A DNA stretch of 13,952 bases from an uncultured Dialister sp. Lineage in GTDB: Bacteria; Bacillota; Negativicutes; Veillonellales; Dialisteraceae. The DNA is taken from positions 1 to 13,952 of the forward strand of contig CAKQBK010000068.1 of NCBI GenBank assembly GCA_934216155.1, given 5' to 3'. The position numbers and the translations under genes were made by a program. Below, piece by piece: positions 7,534 to 13,879 of this stretch. The notes beneath the pieces are model-generated. The model was given only the letters and a program-made list of their open reading frames with translations, ran no database searches and was not told where the DNA came from. How positions within the stretch are numbered: the stretch's first letter is position 1; each line of letters begins with the position of its first letter.

Positions 7534-7562
7534 ATTATAATCAGTTGTAAACCATTGGTCAA
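7534..7562 (-). promoter_or_regulatory. birA-bioY promoter
   Basis: TTGACC (-35, 5 of 6), a 17-bp spacer and TATAAT (perfect -10) lie 100 bp upstream of the birA start. The family C palindrome is inside the resulting 5' UTR. Confidence 0.85.
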
Positions 7563-7564
7563 CA
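7546..7564. promoter_or_regulatory. Candidate BirA operator over the -35 and spacer
   Basis: The 19-bp imperfect dyad TGTAAACCATTGGTCAACA covers the -35 box and most of the spacer. Its left part TTGTAAACC (7545-7553) equals the half-site I know from the E. coli bio operator. The second half-site is weak, and the half-site spacing is shorter than the usual 14-16 bp, so assignment to BirA is an inference from position and gene context. Confidence 0.4.
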
Positions 7565-7615
7565 CTTTTATTTATCATGATTGACATTTTTGTTGCATAA
7601 CGTTTTCTTTTTTTC

Positions 7616-7819
7616 AAAAGGTTAGCCCTGCGGGCAGGTTATACCCACAATGAAACCGCCTTTTTAACAAAACGATGGAACCGCTGTCAAAAGGTTATAA
7701 AGGGTTATGACTCATCTGGTAATCCCATAACCTTTTATAACCTTTCGATAGCGGTCCCATTGTTTTATTAAAAGAGCGACTACATTGGGTATAATCTGCC
7801 CGCAGGGCTAACCCTTTTT
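7616..7819. repeat. Family A long palindrome, copy 3 (about 204 bp)
   Basis: The outer arms carry AGGTTAGCCCTGCGGGCAG (7619-7637) and CTGCCCGCAGGGCTAACCCT (7797-7816). The inner arms are AAAAGGTTATAAAGGGTTATG (7690-7710) and CATAACCTTTTATAACCTTT (7726-7745). The outer loop motif is CCCTGCGGG here against CCCTTCGGG in copies 1 and 2, with the matching change in the opposite arm. It lies 8 bp beyond the hslU terminator. Confidence 0.9.
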
Positions 7820-7826
7820 ACCACCT

Positions 7827-7856
7827 AAAAACGGCCAGCTCACGCTAACCGTTTTT
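7827..7856 (-). terminator. hslVU terminator
   Basis: On the minus strand AAAAACGG-TT-AGC pairs with GCT-GG-CCGTTTTT (13 pairs including two G-U) around a GTGA tetraloop, ending in TTTTT. It starts 4 bp after the hslU stop codon. The A-run makes it potentially bidirectional. Confidence 0.9.
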
Positions 7857-7860
7857 GTAT

Positions 7861-9216
7861 TTACAATATATAATTCGAAATATCAATATTTTCTGTAATC
7901 TGCCCCAGTTTATTTCTGACGTAGTTGCCATCAATGGTGACGTCTTTGTTTTCCAAGTCCGGTGCTTCAAAGGAAAGTTCTTCCAGGACTCGCTCCAGAA
8001 TGGTATAGAGGCGACGAGCGCCAATATCTTCGGTTTCTGCATTCACCCGAGAAGCAATTTCAGCGATGGTCGACAAAGAATCTTCGGTGAAGGTCACTTT
8101 CACTCCTTCGGTTTCCAAAAGGGCAGTGTACTGGCGAATCAGTGCCTGCCGTGGTTCGGTCAGAATTTTCCGAAGGTCTTCTTCTGTCAAACTGGACAGT
8201 TCTACTCGAATGGGGAAGCGGCCTTGCAATTCTGGAATGAGATCACTGGGTTTAGACACATGGAACGCACCAGCTGCCATGAAAAGGATATGGTCGGTTT
8301 TCACCTGTCCATACTTAGTTTTCACGGTGGCCCCTTCTACGATAGGAAGGATGTCTCTCTGTACCCCTTCGCGGGATACATCAGGACCGCCAGACGCCCC
8401 GGTGCGGCCTGCAATTTTATCGATTTCATCAATGAAAATGATGCCCCGTTCTTCTGCCGCATGGATGGCTTTGTCTTTTACGTATTCCATATCCACCATT
8501 TCGTCAGCAGCAGCTTCTGCCAAAATCGTTTTGGCCTGACGGACTGTCACTTTTTTCTTTTTCATCTGTTTTGGCATCATGGAAGAGAGCATACTGGCAA
8601 TCTGATTGGCCTGTTCATTGTTCCCACTGGTGGTATTTCCTTTATCTTCCACTTCGATGGTAATCTGGCGGTCATCCAATTCGCCATTGCGAATCCGTTC
8701 TATCAGCTGCTCTCTCCGCTCCTTTTCACCTGCATCCATGGGCTTATCATCTTTCTTTTCTCCAAAGATGATATCCATAGGACTTCTGGTTTCTGCCTTT
8801 TTCGTGGGCCACATGATTTCTGCAATGCGGCGAATGGCTTCTTCGTCGGCATCTTTTCCATGAAGAGACGCTTCTTCTTTCTTCACCAGACGAACCGCTT
8901 CTTCTACTAGGTCACGAATCATAGATTCCACATCACGGCCCACATAGCCCACTTCGGTGTACTTGGTAGCTTCCACTTTCACGAAAGGCGCTTTTACCAA
9001 AGTGGCGATGCGCCGTGCAATTTCTGTTTTGCCCACGCCGGTCGGTCCGATGAGGAGAATATTCTTCGGACTGATTTCTTTCGCCAGTTCCGGTGCCAAC
9101 TGTCCGGCTCTCCAGCGATTTCGAAGGGCCACTGCCACTGATTTCTTAGCGGCCTGCTGCCCTACGATATAGTGGTCCAGGTATTCTACAATTTTACGAG
9201 GTGTTAATTCTTCCAT
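7861..9216 (-). CDS. hslU: HslU, ATPase subunit of the HslVU protease
   Basis: HslU is the hexameric AAA+ unfoldase that feeds proteins into HslV. The 451-residue protein shows Walker [10 protein letters not shown] (57-65), the pore loop GYVG (90-93), a charged I-domain (about 110-245), Walker B IIFIDEID (259-266), GRFPIRVEL (332-340) and the C-terminal tail NIDISNYIL. In this family that tail inserts into HslV to activate it. Length is normal. I chose ATG 9216, which shares its A with the hslV stop (TGATG) and has GGAGG 7 bp upstream; the preceding TTG codon is a less likely start. It is co-translated with hslV. A codY gene, which follows hslU in Bacillus, is absent here. Confidence 0.97.
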   Translation of the reverse strand: MEELTPRKIVEYLDHYIVGQQAAKKSVAVALRNRWRAGQLAPELAKEISPKNILLIGPTGVGKTEIARRIATLVKAPFVKVEATKYTEVGYVGRDVESMIRDLVEEAVRLVKKEEASLHGKDADEEAIRRIAEIMWPTKKAETRSPMDIIFGEKKDDKPMDAGEKERREQLIERIRNGELDDRQITIEVEDKGNTTSGNNEQANQIASMLSSMMPKQMKKKKVTVRQAKTILAEAAADEMVDMEYVKDKAIHAAEERGIIFIDEIDKIAGRTGASGGPDVSREGVQRDILPIVEGATVKTKYGQVKTDHILFMAAGAFHVSKPSDLIPELQGRFPIRVELSSLTEEDLRKILTEPRQALIRQYTALLETEGVKVTFTEDSLSTIAEIASRVNAETEDIGARRLYTILERVLEELSFEAPDLENKDVTIDGNYVRNKLGQITENIDISNYIL

Positions 9217-9746
9217 CAAATTTCCTCCACAATGACATTATGATTGGTATAGACGCAAATATCAGCGGCAATATGCAAAGACTTCTCTGCGATTTCCCGG
9301 GCAGACAAATCTGTCACAGACACCAAAGCCCGCGCGGCTGCCAGCGCATAATTTCCGCCGCTGCCGATAGCCAGGATACCATCATCCGGTTCAATTACTT
9401 CGCCGCTGCCAGATACTAGAAATAAATGCTCCCCATCGGTCATGATGAGCAGTGCTTCCAATTTCTGCAGCACCCGATCCCGTCTCCAGTCCTTGGCAAA
9501 TTCCACAGCAGCCCGAAGCAGATTGCCATTGCAATCGGACAGTTTCGCTTCAAATTTATCAAACAGCGCAAACGCATCGGCCACAGAACCGGCAAAGCCA
9601 GCAATGACCTTGCCATGGTAAAGCCGGCGCACCTTGCGAGCTGTATTTTTCATAATCACCGCATTGCCCATGGTGACCTGTCCGTCCCCAGCGACAGCGG
9701 TATGTCCATCTTTCTTCACTGCTAAAATCGTCGTTGCGTGAAACAT
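9216..9746 (-). CDS. hslV: HslV (ClpQ), peptidase subunit of the HslVU protease
   Basis: HslV is the proteasome-beta-like peptidase that forms two stacked hexamers in the cytosol. The 176-residue protein begins [10 protein letters not shown]. By homology with the staphylococcal form, removal of the first four residues would expose Thr5 as the N-terminal nucleophile. It lacks the extra MSS of B. subtilis ClpQ. Conserved motifs are GDGQVTMG (20-27), [10 protein letters not shown] (33-42), [10 protein letters not shown] (50-59) and [14 protein letters not shown] near the middle of the C-terminal half. AAAAGGAGG lies 4 bp before ATG. It is the first gene of hslVU, and a family B palindrome occupies its leader. 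Confidence 0.97.
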   Translation of the reverse strand: MFHATTILAVKKDGHTAVAGDGQVTMGNAVIMKNTARKVRRLYHGKVIAGFAGSVADAFALFDKFEAKLSDCNGNLLRAAVEFAKDWRRDRVLQKLEALLIMTDGEHLFLVSGSGEVIEPDDGILAIGSGGNYALAAARALVSVTDLSAREIAEKSLHIAADICVYTNHNVIVEEI

Positions 9747-9757
9747 AATACCTCCTT

Positions 9758-9910
9758 TTCTAGTAATGCCATTACGTTAAGCGAAACATAGAATGAACTC
9801 CGTTCGTTATTACAGGTTGCTCAGGTTTCTCAAGTTTCTCAGGATTCTCAAATGAGATATATCCCGCTATTCTCTCATATAGAATAGTACCTTAACTGCA
9901 TTACTATTCC
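9758..9910. repeat. Family B nonamer palindrome in the hslV leader
   Basis: The ends are inverted: TAATGCCATTACGTTAAGCG (9762-9781) against CTTAACTGCATTACTATTCC (9891-9910). Four 9-bp units lie at 9815-9850 (AGGTTGCTC, AGGTTTCTC, AAGTTTCTC, AGGATTCTC). A small hairpin CTATTCT...AGAATAG (9867-9887) replaces the right-hand array. The downstream tandem TATTCCGGAC/TATTCCGGAT (9905-9924) abuts it. Confidence 0.65.
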
Positions 9911-9940
9911 GGACTATTCCGGATATGTTTATTCTTTTAT

Positions 9941-9969
9941 ATTATACGGTATCGGTTGACTGGTGACTA
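9941..9969 (-). promoter_or_regulatory. Candidate hslVU promoter
   Basis: TATAAT is perfect; the -35 position 17 bp upstream reads TAGTCA (4 of 6) and lies within the heptamer array at 9955-9984. Two direct copies of TCCGGAATAG (minus strand, 9904-9923) sit just downstream of the expected start site and could be an operator. Confidence 0.4.
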
Positions 9970-9984
9970 GTGACTGGTGACTGG
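9955..9984. repeat. Heptamer array (family C, single arm)
   Basis: Four units (GTTGACT, GGTGACTA, GTGACTG, GTGACTG) match the heptamer of the 7458 and 12328 copies. The GGAAATG centre follows, but the opposite arm has decayed. It lies in the divergent gap between hslV and the thioesterase gene. Confidence 0.7.
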
Positions 9985-10032
9985 AAATGTGAACAGTTTA
10001 CAGTGGACGAAAACGACTCACATATTTTTCAT

Positions 10033-10061
10033 TTGAAATATTCTTTATCAGCAAGTATCAT
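10033..10061 (+). promoter_or_regulatory. Candidate thioesterase promoter
   Basis: TTGAAA (5 of 6), a 17-bp spacer and TATCAT (5 of 6) lie about 150 bp before the start codon. The leader holds an imperfect stem (about 10082-10144, ATGCCG...CGGCAT) and the nonamer array. Confidence 0.55.
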
Positions 10062-10148
10062 ATAGAAAATAGAATTAAACTATGCCGTTACATCATTCTG
10101 CACAATCACTAATGAGCAAAATGACGACGTACAACAGCGGCATGATTC

Positions 10149-10190
10149 AACCTGAGAACCTTAAGAAACCTGAGCAACCTGAGAACCCTA
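10149..10190. repeat. Nonamer array next to the thioesterase ribosome binding site
   Basis: About four 9-bp units (AACCTGAGA, ACCTTAAGA, AACCTGAGC, AACCTGAGA) are oriented like the right arm of family B. The array runs into AAGAAAAGAGG, the ribosome binding region. The same junction is seen upstream of trpF. Confidence 0.75.
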
Positions 10191-10209
10191 AAGAAAAGAG
10201 GTCTTTTCC

Positions 10210-10674
10210 ATGAGCGAAACGGAAGTCAAGCAACTCAAAACGCCGGAAGAAATCCGGCAGCATATTTTGGATATTTACTCCAAAAATCCTTTCATGTCCG
10301 ATTATTTCCATATCCACATCGATGACATCCAGTGTGGCAGCGTTACGGTCAGTCTGAAAACGGACCCGAAGAAACATAATAACCATCGGGGTCGTCTCCA
10401 TGGCGGCGTGCTGGTGGCCTTAGCCGATTCCGTCACCGGCGTCACCAGTGCTTCCGTCGGCGCTTCAGTAGTTACCGTAGCTATGACCATGAACTTTATC
10501 CGCACGGCAAAACCAGGTGAAACCATCCGCGTCACCAGCCATATTACCCACAACGGACGCACCACCATCATCATCGCCGCTGATATGTTTGACGAAGAGA
10601 ATCATCTGATGGCGAATATTCTAGCCACTATGATGGTTGTCGATCATTTTCCTGAAATACCTCGTTCGTGGTAA
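10210..10674 (+). CDS. PaaI-family hotdog thioesterase
   Basis: This is a cytosolic acyl-CoA thioesterase of the PaaI/YdiI hotdog group. The 154-residue protein has the family core HGGVLVALADSVTG (64-77), where the His-Gly-Gly and Asp73 region forms the active site. It continues with MNFIRTAKPG (94-103) and the strand TIRVTSHITHNGRTT (105-119). AAGAGG lies 8 bp before ATG 10210. The gene is the only one here on the plus strand apart from azlCD, with divergent hslV upstream and convergent metY downstream, so the context does not reveal the substrate. A phenylacetyl-CoA role should not be assumed because no paa genes are present. Confidence 0.88.
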   Translation: MSETEVKQLKTPEEIRQHILDIYSKNPFMSDYFHIHIDDIQCGSVTVSLKTDPKKHNNHRGRLHGGVLVALADSVTGVTSASVGASVVTVAMTMNFIRTAKPGETIRVTSHITHNGRTTIIIAADMFDEENHLMANILATMMVVDHFPEIPRSW

Positions 10675-10675
10675 A

Positions 10676-10752
10676 TGCGTAATGCGAAGTGCGTAGTGCG
10701 TAATGGTGGAAGGGGCGCACAAAATATGGAAGCGCCCCAATACCCTTTTTTA
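10676..10752 (+). terminator. Heptamer array plus GGGGCGC hairpin after the thioesterase gene
   Basis: A heptamer array (GCGTAAT, GCGAAGT, GCGTAGT, GCGTAAT; 10676-10705) begins at the stop codon. The stem GGGGCGC (10712-10718) / GCGCCCC (10732-10738) follows, then AATACCC and a T-run (10746-10752). The T-run is 7 bases from the stem, so termination is plausible but not ideal. A near-identical cassette in reverse orientation is at 12716-12780. Confidence 0.6.
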
Positions 10753-10798
10753 TATTAAGGAAACAATGATTTAATCATGGTTCCCTTAGGTAAGTAAT

Positions 10799-10859
10799 AA
10801 AACGGCTAGAATTCAAATATCACATATATCTTTTGTGACATTTGAATTCTAGCCGTTTT
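10799..10859. terminator. Bidirectional terminator between the thioesterase gene and metY
   Basis: A 20-bp perfect stem, AAAACGGCTAGAATTCAAAT (10799-10818) and its complement (10840-10859), has an inner TCACA/TGTGA stem. It is flanked by T-runs on both strands and sits between convergent genes. Just upstream, 10757-10787 is a further 15-bp wobble-paired hairpin without a T-run. Confidence 0.9.
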
Positions 10860-10880
10860 CCTTTACGTTATATATACTTT

Positions 10881-10960
10881 GCGGCGCTTTTTAATTTGAT
10901 GCGCCGCCACCTTCATTACGCACTACGCATTACGCACTACGCATTACGCACTACGCACTG
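10881..10960. repeat. GCGGCGC hairpin plus heptamer array beside metY
   Basis: The hairpin GCGGCGC/GCGCCGC (10881-10907) is followed by a regular heptamer array alternating CATTACG and CACTACG (10914-10960). The array is the inverted counterpart of that at 10676-10705, so the whole gap 10676-10960 is one large nested palindrome. The array ends 17 bp from the metY stop codon. Confidence 0.85.
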
Positions 10961-10976
10961 TGTAACACATGCGTTA

Positions 10977-12263
10977 TTAAATCTTAGAAAGAGCCTGTTC
11001 AATATCCTCCAACAGGTCATCGATATTTTCAATGCCCACAGAAATACGAACGGTGCCTGGGGTAATGCCCGCTGCCAGCTGGGCTTCTGGGGAAAGCTGC
11101 TGGTGGGTGGTAGATGCCGGGTGAACTACCAGAGACTTGGAGTCACCAACGTTTGCCAGGTCGGAGAAGATTTCCAGGTTGTCGATGAATTTTCTAGCTG
11201 CATCGAAGCCATCTTTCAGTTCGATGGAGAAAATAGAACCAGCGCCCTTTGGCAGGTATTTCAGCTGCAGTGCATGGTATGGAGAAGATTCGAGGCCCGG
11301 ATAGTTGACTTTTGCCACTTTCGGATGTTTTTCCAGGTATTCTGCTACTTTGGTGGCATTGTATACGTGGCGTTCTACGCGGAGGGACAGAGTTTCCAGA
11401 CCCTGAATGAAGAACCAAGCGGCGATTGGGGAAATAGCAGCGCCGGTATCGCGGAGCACTTTGGCACGAATACGAGTTACGAAGCCTGCACCAGGGATAT
11501 CGGTAGCAAAGTTGATACCATGATAGGAAGCATCAGGAGCGGCGAAGTGCGGATATTTCTCTGGCTGGTTCCAGTTAAACTGACCATTTTCAATGATGGC
11601 GCCGCCCAGGGTGGTTCCGTGACCGCCGATGAATTTGGTGGTGGAGTGAACAACGATATCCAGGCCGTGTTCCAATGGGCGGAACAGGTATGGGGTTGCG
11701 AAGGTGTTATCGATGATTACTGGCAGGCCATGGGCATGAGCGATGTCACGAATGGCATCGAAATCCGGAATGTTGATAGCCGGGTTACCAAGGGTTTCAA
11801 TGTAAACAGCTTTGGTCTTCGGGGTGATGGCTGCTTCAATTTCTTCTGGATGGTCCGGGTTTACGAAATGGGTGGTAATGCCCAAATGTGGCAGGGTGTC
11901 GGTGAAAAGTTCGTAGGTGCCACCGTAGAGAGTGGATGCGGAAACGATTTCATCCCCTGCGCCAGCGATGTTCAGAATTGCATAGGTTACAGCGGCAGCG
12001 CCAGAAGCCACAGCCAGACCGGCGGTACCGCCTTCCAAAGCAGCCAGTCTCTTCTCCAGTACGTCCTGGGTCGGATTGGTAAGGCGGCTATAAATATAAC
12101 CAGCATCTTTCAGTGCAAAACGGTCTTCTGCCTGCTGGGCATCTTTGAATACGTAAGATGTGGTCTGGTAAATCGGAACGGCTCTAGCGCCAGTGGTCGG
12201 ATCCGGTACCTGACCGGCGTGCTGCTGCAGGGTTTCAAAGTGATAATTTTTCTTTTCTGTCAT
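10977..12263 (-). CDS. metY: O-acetylhomoserine sulfhydrylase (homocysteine synthase)
   Basis: MetY uses pyridoxal phosphate to make homocysteine from O-acetylhomoserine and sulfide, a direct-sulfhydrylation route to methionine. The 428-residue length is the usual one. Visible features are SRLTNPT (59-65), ASGAAAV (86-92), LYGGTYELF (112-120), Asp185 in [10 protein letters not shown] (likely cofactor ring contact) and the cofactor Lys210 in [11 protein letters not shown]. The C-terminal [17 protein letters not shown] is typical of this class. TAGGAGG lies 8 bp before ATG 12263. The T-box leader at 12821-13074 points this way but is 560 bp distant. A cystathionine gamma-synthase relative is possible, but the length and the insert around 223-260 favour MetY. 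Confidence 0.94.
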   Translation of the reverse strand: MTEKKNYHFETLQQHAGQVPDPTTGARAVPIYQTTSYVFKDAQQAEDRFALKDAGYIYSRLTNPTQDVLEKRLAALEGGTAGLAVASGAAAVTYAILNIAGAGDEIVSASTLYGGTYELFTDTLPHLGITTHFVNPDHPEEIEAAITPKTKAVYIETLGNPAINIPDFDAIRDIAHAHGLPVIIDNTFATPYLFRPLEHGLDIVVHSTTKFIGGHGTTLGGAIIENGQFNWNQPEKYPHFAAPDASYHGINFATDIPGAGFVTRIRAKVLRDTGAAISPIAAWFFIQGLETLSLRVERHVYNATKVAEYLEKHPKVAKVNYPGLESSPYHALQLKYLPKGAGSIFSIELKDGFDAARKFIDNLEIFSDLANVGDSKSLVVHPASTTHQQLSPEAQLAAGITPGTVRISVGIENIDDLLEDIEQALSKI

Positions 12264-12327
12264 GATGATTTCCTCCTATGGTTTGTGACGATATACGTCA
12301 TATATTTTGTAAATTCTTATGAAATTG

Positions 12328-12381
12328 GGTGACTAGTGACTAGGAATTTTCCAGTCACCAGTCCACCAGTCACTAGTCACC
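12328..12381. repeat. Family C heptamer palindrome upstream of metY
   Basis: The left arm is GGTGACTAGTGACTAGGAA (12328-12346). The right arm (12349-12381) is its inverted copy with two extra heptamers. The centre AGGAATTTTCC resembles that of the 7458 copy. It is expected within the metY leader RNA. Confidence 0.85.
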
Positions 12382-12400
12382 AGATTGTTATACGTTTTCT

Positions 12401-12460
12401 TTATAGTGATACACTTACAGTACTCACTACCAACCAATTCCTACATCGTATCAATCCCAT
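12401..12460 (-). CDS. Possible 19-residue leader peptide upstream of metY
   Basis: A frame of 19 codons (MGLIRCRNWLVVSTVSVSL) has AGGAGG at 12471-12476, 10 bases before its ATG. It lies between the family B element and the heptamer palindrome and ends about 140 bp before metY. It contains one Cys and no Met after the start. There is no homology evidence, and the ribosome binding site could be chance. Confidence 0.2.
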   Translation of the reverse strand: MGLIRCRNWLVVSTVSVSL

Positions 12461-12489
12461 TTTCTTCCATCCTCCTATGTATATGCACT

Positions 12490-12692
12490 GCTGTTACATT
12501 AAGCGAAATATGCGATGATTTCTTTTATGCTAAAGTTTCTCAGGTTGCTCAGGATTCTTAGGTTTCCCGAATAAGCTGATAACGTAGTGTCTATTGGCTC
12601 ATTCGAGAAACGTGAGTACCCTTTGTGCCCTTCCTTATACTAACTAGCAGAATCATACCCACCAACGCAAATCCTTAACTTAATGACATTGC
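12490..12692. repeat. Family B nonamer palindrome, complete copy (about 203 bp)
   Basis: The terminal inverted repeats are ACATTAAGCGAAATATGCG (12496-12514) and the strand-reversed TCATTAAGTTAAGGATTTGCG (12686-12666). Inside are 9-bp units AGGTTGCTC and AGGATTCTT, and a TTTCTC unit (12535-12565). The core CGAATAAGC...GGCTCATTCG (12569-12605) and inverted units (GAGAAACGT, GAGTACCCT) follow. The right 26 bp equal 114-139. No open reading frame of note lies inside. A target duplication is not evident. Confidence 0.75.
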
Positions 12693-12715
12693 TGTGCTGA
12701 TTTACTATAAATTAT

Positions 12716-12780
12716 AAAAAGGGGTATTGGGGCGCTTTACAAGTTGTGCGCCCCTTCCACCACTCCTCACTCCTAACTTG
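12716..12780 (-). terminator. Inverted copy of the GGGGCGC hairpin/heptamer cassette
   Basis: On the minus strand it reads as heptamers (AGGAGTG, AGGAGTG), then GTGGAAGGGGCGC, a loop, and GCGCCCCAATACCCCTTTTT. Hairpin and tail match the cassette after the thioesterase gene (10702-10752). If it terminates, it would do so between the T-box leader and metY. Confidence 0.55.
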
Positions 12781-12820
12781 TGAGAAAAATGGTTTCTTAT
12801 CAATGAGAAGCCATGGTAAT

Positions 12821-13074
12821 AAAAAAACTCCCGCCCAATTTAGGACGAGAGATTCGTGGTTCCACCTAATTTCTGCACTTGTCACCAAGTACATCTCATG
12901 AAGTATCTAACAATACCTCTGCTCTATATCGGGAGCTCCCGGGAAAGCCTACTATCATTTCGGCCTGCCAAACTCAGAAATGCACTTCCACTTCCTTATC
13001 CCTACCTGCTTTCACCATCCAGGCTCGCTATAAAGGCCTCCAGAAATGTACTCTTTTCGTCCTCGTTTGAAGTT
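12821..13074 (-). promoter_or_regulatory. T-box leader, probably tRNA-Cys responsive
   Basis: This RNA senses uncharged tRNA and permits read-through. The T-box core AGGTGGAACCACG (12867-12855) is clear. The terminator pairs CTCTCGTCC with GGGCGGGAG (9 pairs), followed by seven T (12851-12821). Stem I shows GAGTACATTTCT on its 5' side and GGAAG-UGC-A-UUUC on its 3' side, which places UGC (Cys) at the specifier. The antiterminator bulge is UGGA, which pairs with discriminator U73, as in tRNA-Cys. The UGC reading comes from a hand fold; CAU (His) or UGG (Trp) nearby fit the bulge less well. The next gene downstream is metY. Its sulfur role fits, but its distance does not. Confidence 0.82.
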
Positions 13075-13080
13075 GTGAAA

Positions 13081-13109
13081 AGTTTATCATGGATAAATTC
13101 ACTTGTCAA
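13081..13109 (-). promoter_or_regulatory. T-box leader promoter
   Basis: TTGACA (perfect), a 17-bp spacer and TAAACT (4 of 6) lie just upstream of the leader. The promoter separates the T-box transcript from trpF. Confidence 0.75.
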
Positions 13110-13137
13110 GTTAAAATTTATAGCTCTATACTATTGT

Positions 13138-13266
13138 AGTTAGAAGTGAGAAGTGAGTAGTTAGAAAGAGATATTCCGTAGAATAGTAACCTTTTATATT
13201 CAGCGGCGCTTTCGAATGTTATGCGCCGCACCACCATTTCTAACTTCTCACATCTCACTTCTAACT
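13138..13266. repeat. Family C palindrome overlapping the trpF 3' end
   Basis: The 31-bp arms at 13138-13168 and 13236-13266 are inverted copies with two or three differences (start AGTTAGAAGTGAGA, heptamer AGAAGTG). They enclose the hairpin GCGGCGC/GCGCCGC (13203-13229). The right arm runs 19 bp into trpF and supplies its stop codon. Confidence 0.88.
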
Positions 13267-13856
13267 GCCCTTATAAATTCCGCTATTTTAACCGGATCCT
13301 TCCCCAGTTTATCCCCATACTCTACGCCTGAAGAAACGTCTACCATGTCAGGATGTACGATGGCAATGGCTTTGTTTACATTGTATGCAGTAAGTCCCCC
13401 TGCTAAGATCCATTTCTTTGTCCGTTTCATAGTAGATAAAATAGACCAATCAAAGGATTTCCCGCTTCCCGGCTCTGCCGCATCAAACAGATAAGCCTGA
13501 ATACGGTCATTGGTTTCATAGGACGAATTTTGCTCATCCCCTAGATTAAAGGCTTTGATGATCGGTATAGAAGTCTCTTGCAATGCCTCATCAGACAAAG
13601 TACCATGAACTTGCATATAGTCAAAACCAGCCTGTTCGATTTCTCTGGCTTGACTGACTGTAGGAGATACCACCACGGCCACTTTCCGAATACGAGAATC
13701 CGCCGCTTCCATGATTTCTTTGGCCCGCTCTATAGAAATATTTCTTTTGCTTTTCGGAAAGAAAAGTACCATCCCCATCATAGAAACAGCAGGATAGGAA
13801 ATATAGGCGGCTTCTTTTGGTTCCGTGAAGCCACAGATTTTAATTTGTGTCGTCAA
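13248..13856 (-). CDS. trpF: Phosphoribosylanthranilate isomerase
   Basis: TrpF catalyses the Amadori rearrangement in tryptophan synthesis. The 202-residue TIM barrel has the catalytic Cys8 in KICGF, Asp125 in FDAAEPGSGKSFDW (124-137), VHGTLSDE (83-90), LAGGL (151-155) and DVSSGVE (173-179). Phosphate is bound at the last loops. No ATG is available at the N-terminus; TTG 13856 with AGAGG 9 bp upstream is the most likely start, and it places KICG at the usual distance. The last residues (VRSEM) and the stop come from a heptamer repeat arm. A perfect 9-bp array starts 24 bp upstream of the start codon. No other trp gene is in the window; its partners may lie beyond the end. Confidence 0.92.
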   Translation of the reverse strand: MTTQIKICGFTEPKEAAYISYPAVSMMGMVLFFPKSKRNISIERAKEIMEAADSRIRKVAVVVSPTVSQAREIEQAGFDYMQVHGTLSDEALQETSIPIIKAFNLGDEQNSSYETNDRIQAYLFDAAEPGSGKSFDWSILSTMKRTKKWILAGGLTAYNVNKAIAIVHPDMVDVSSGVEYGDKLGKDPVKIAEFIRAVRSEM

Positions 13857-13879
13857 ATGGAAGCGCCTCTTTTCTAAAA

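Noticed and set aside
7855..8910. 351-codon open frame opposite hslU
   Set aside because: It is antisense of hslU and of low-complexity composition, with no ribosome binding site worth noting.
10842..12332. 496-codon open frame on the plus strand opposite metY
   Set aside because: It covers metY exactly in antisense, starts in a terminator and a heptamer array, and has no recognisable domain. Its length results from the codon usage of metY.
12785..12812. Second terminator just after the T-box terminator
   Set aside because: The stem pairs well only as plus-strand RNA; on the leader strand it has two C-A mismatches, although a T-run follows. It is too weak to annotate.
12821..13074. Trp-specific T-box belonging to trpF
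   Set aside because: The leader is downstream of trpF on the same strand, so it cannot control trpF. The UGGA bulge does not suit the G73 of bacterial tRNA-Trp.
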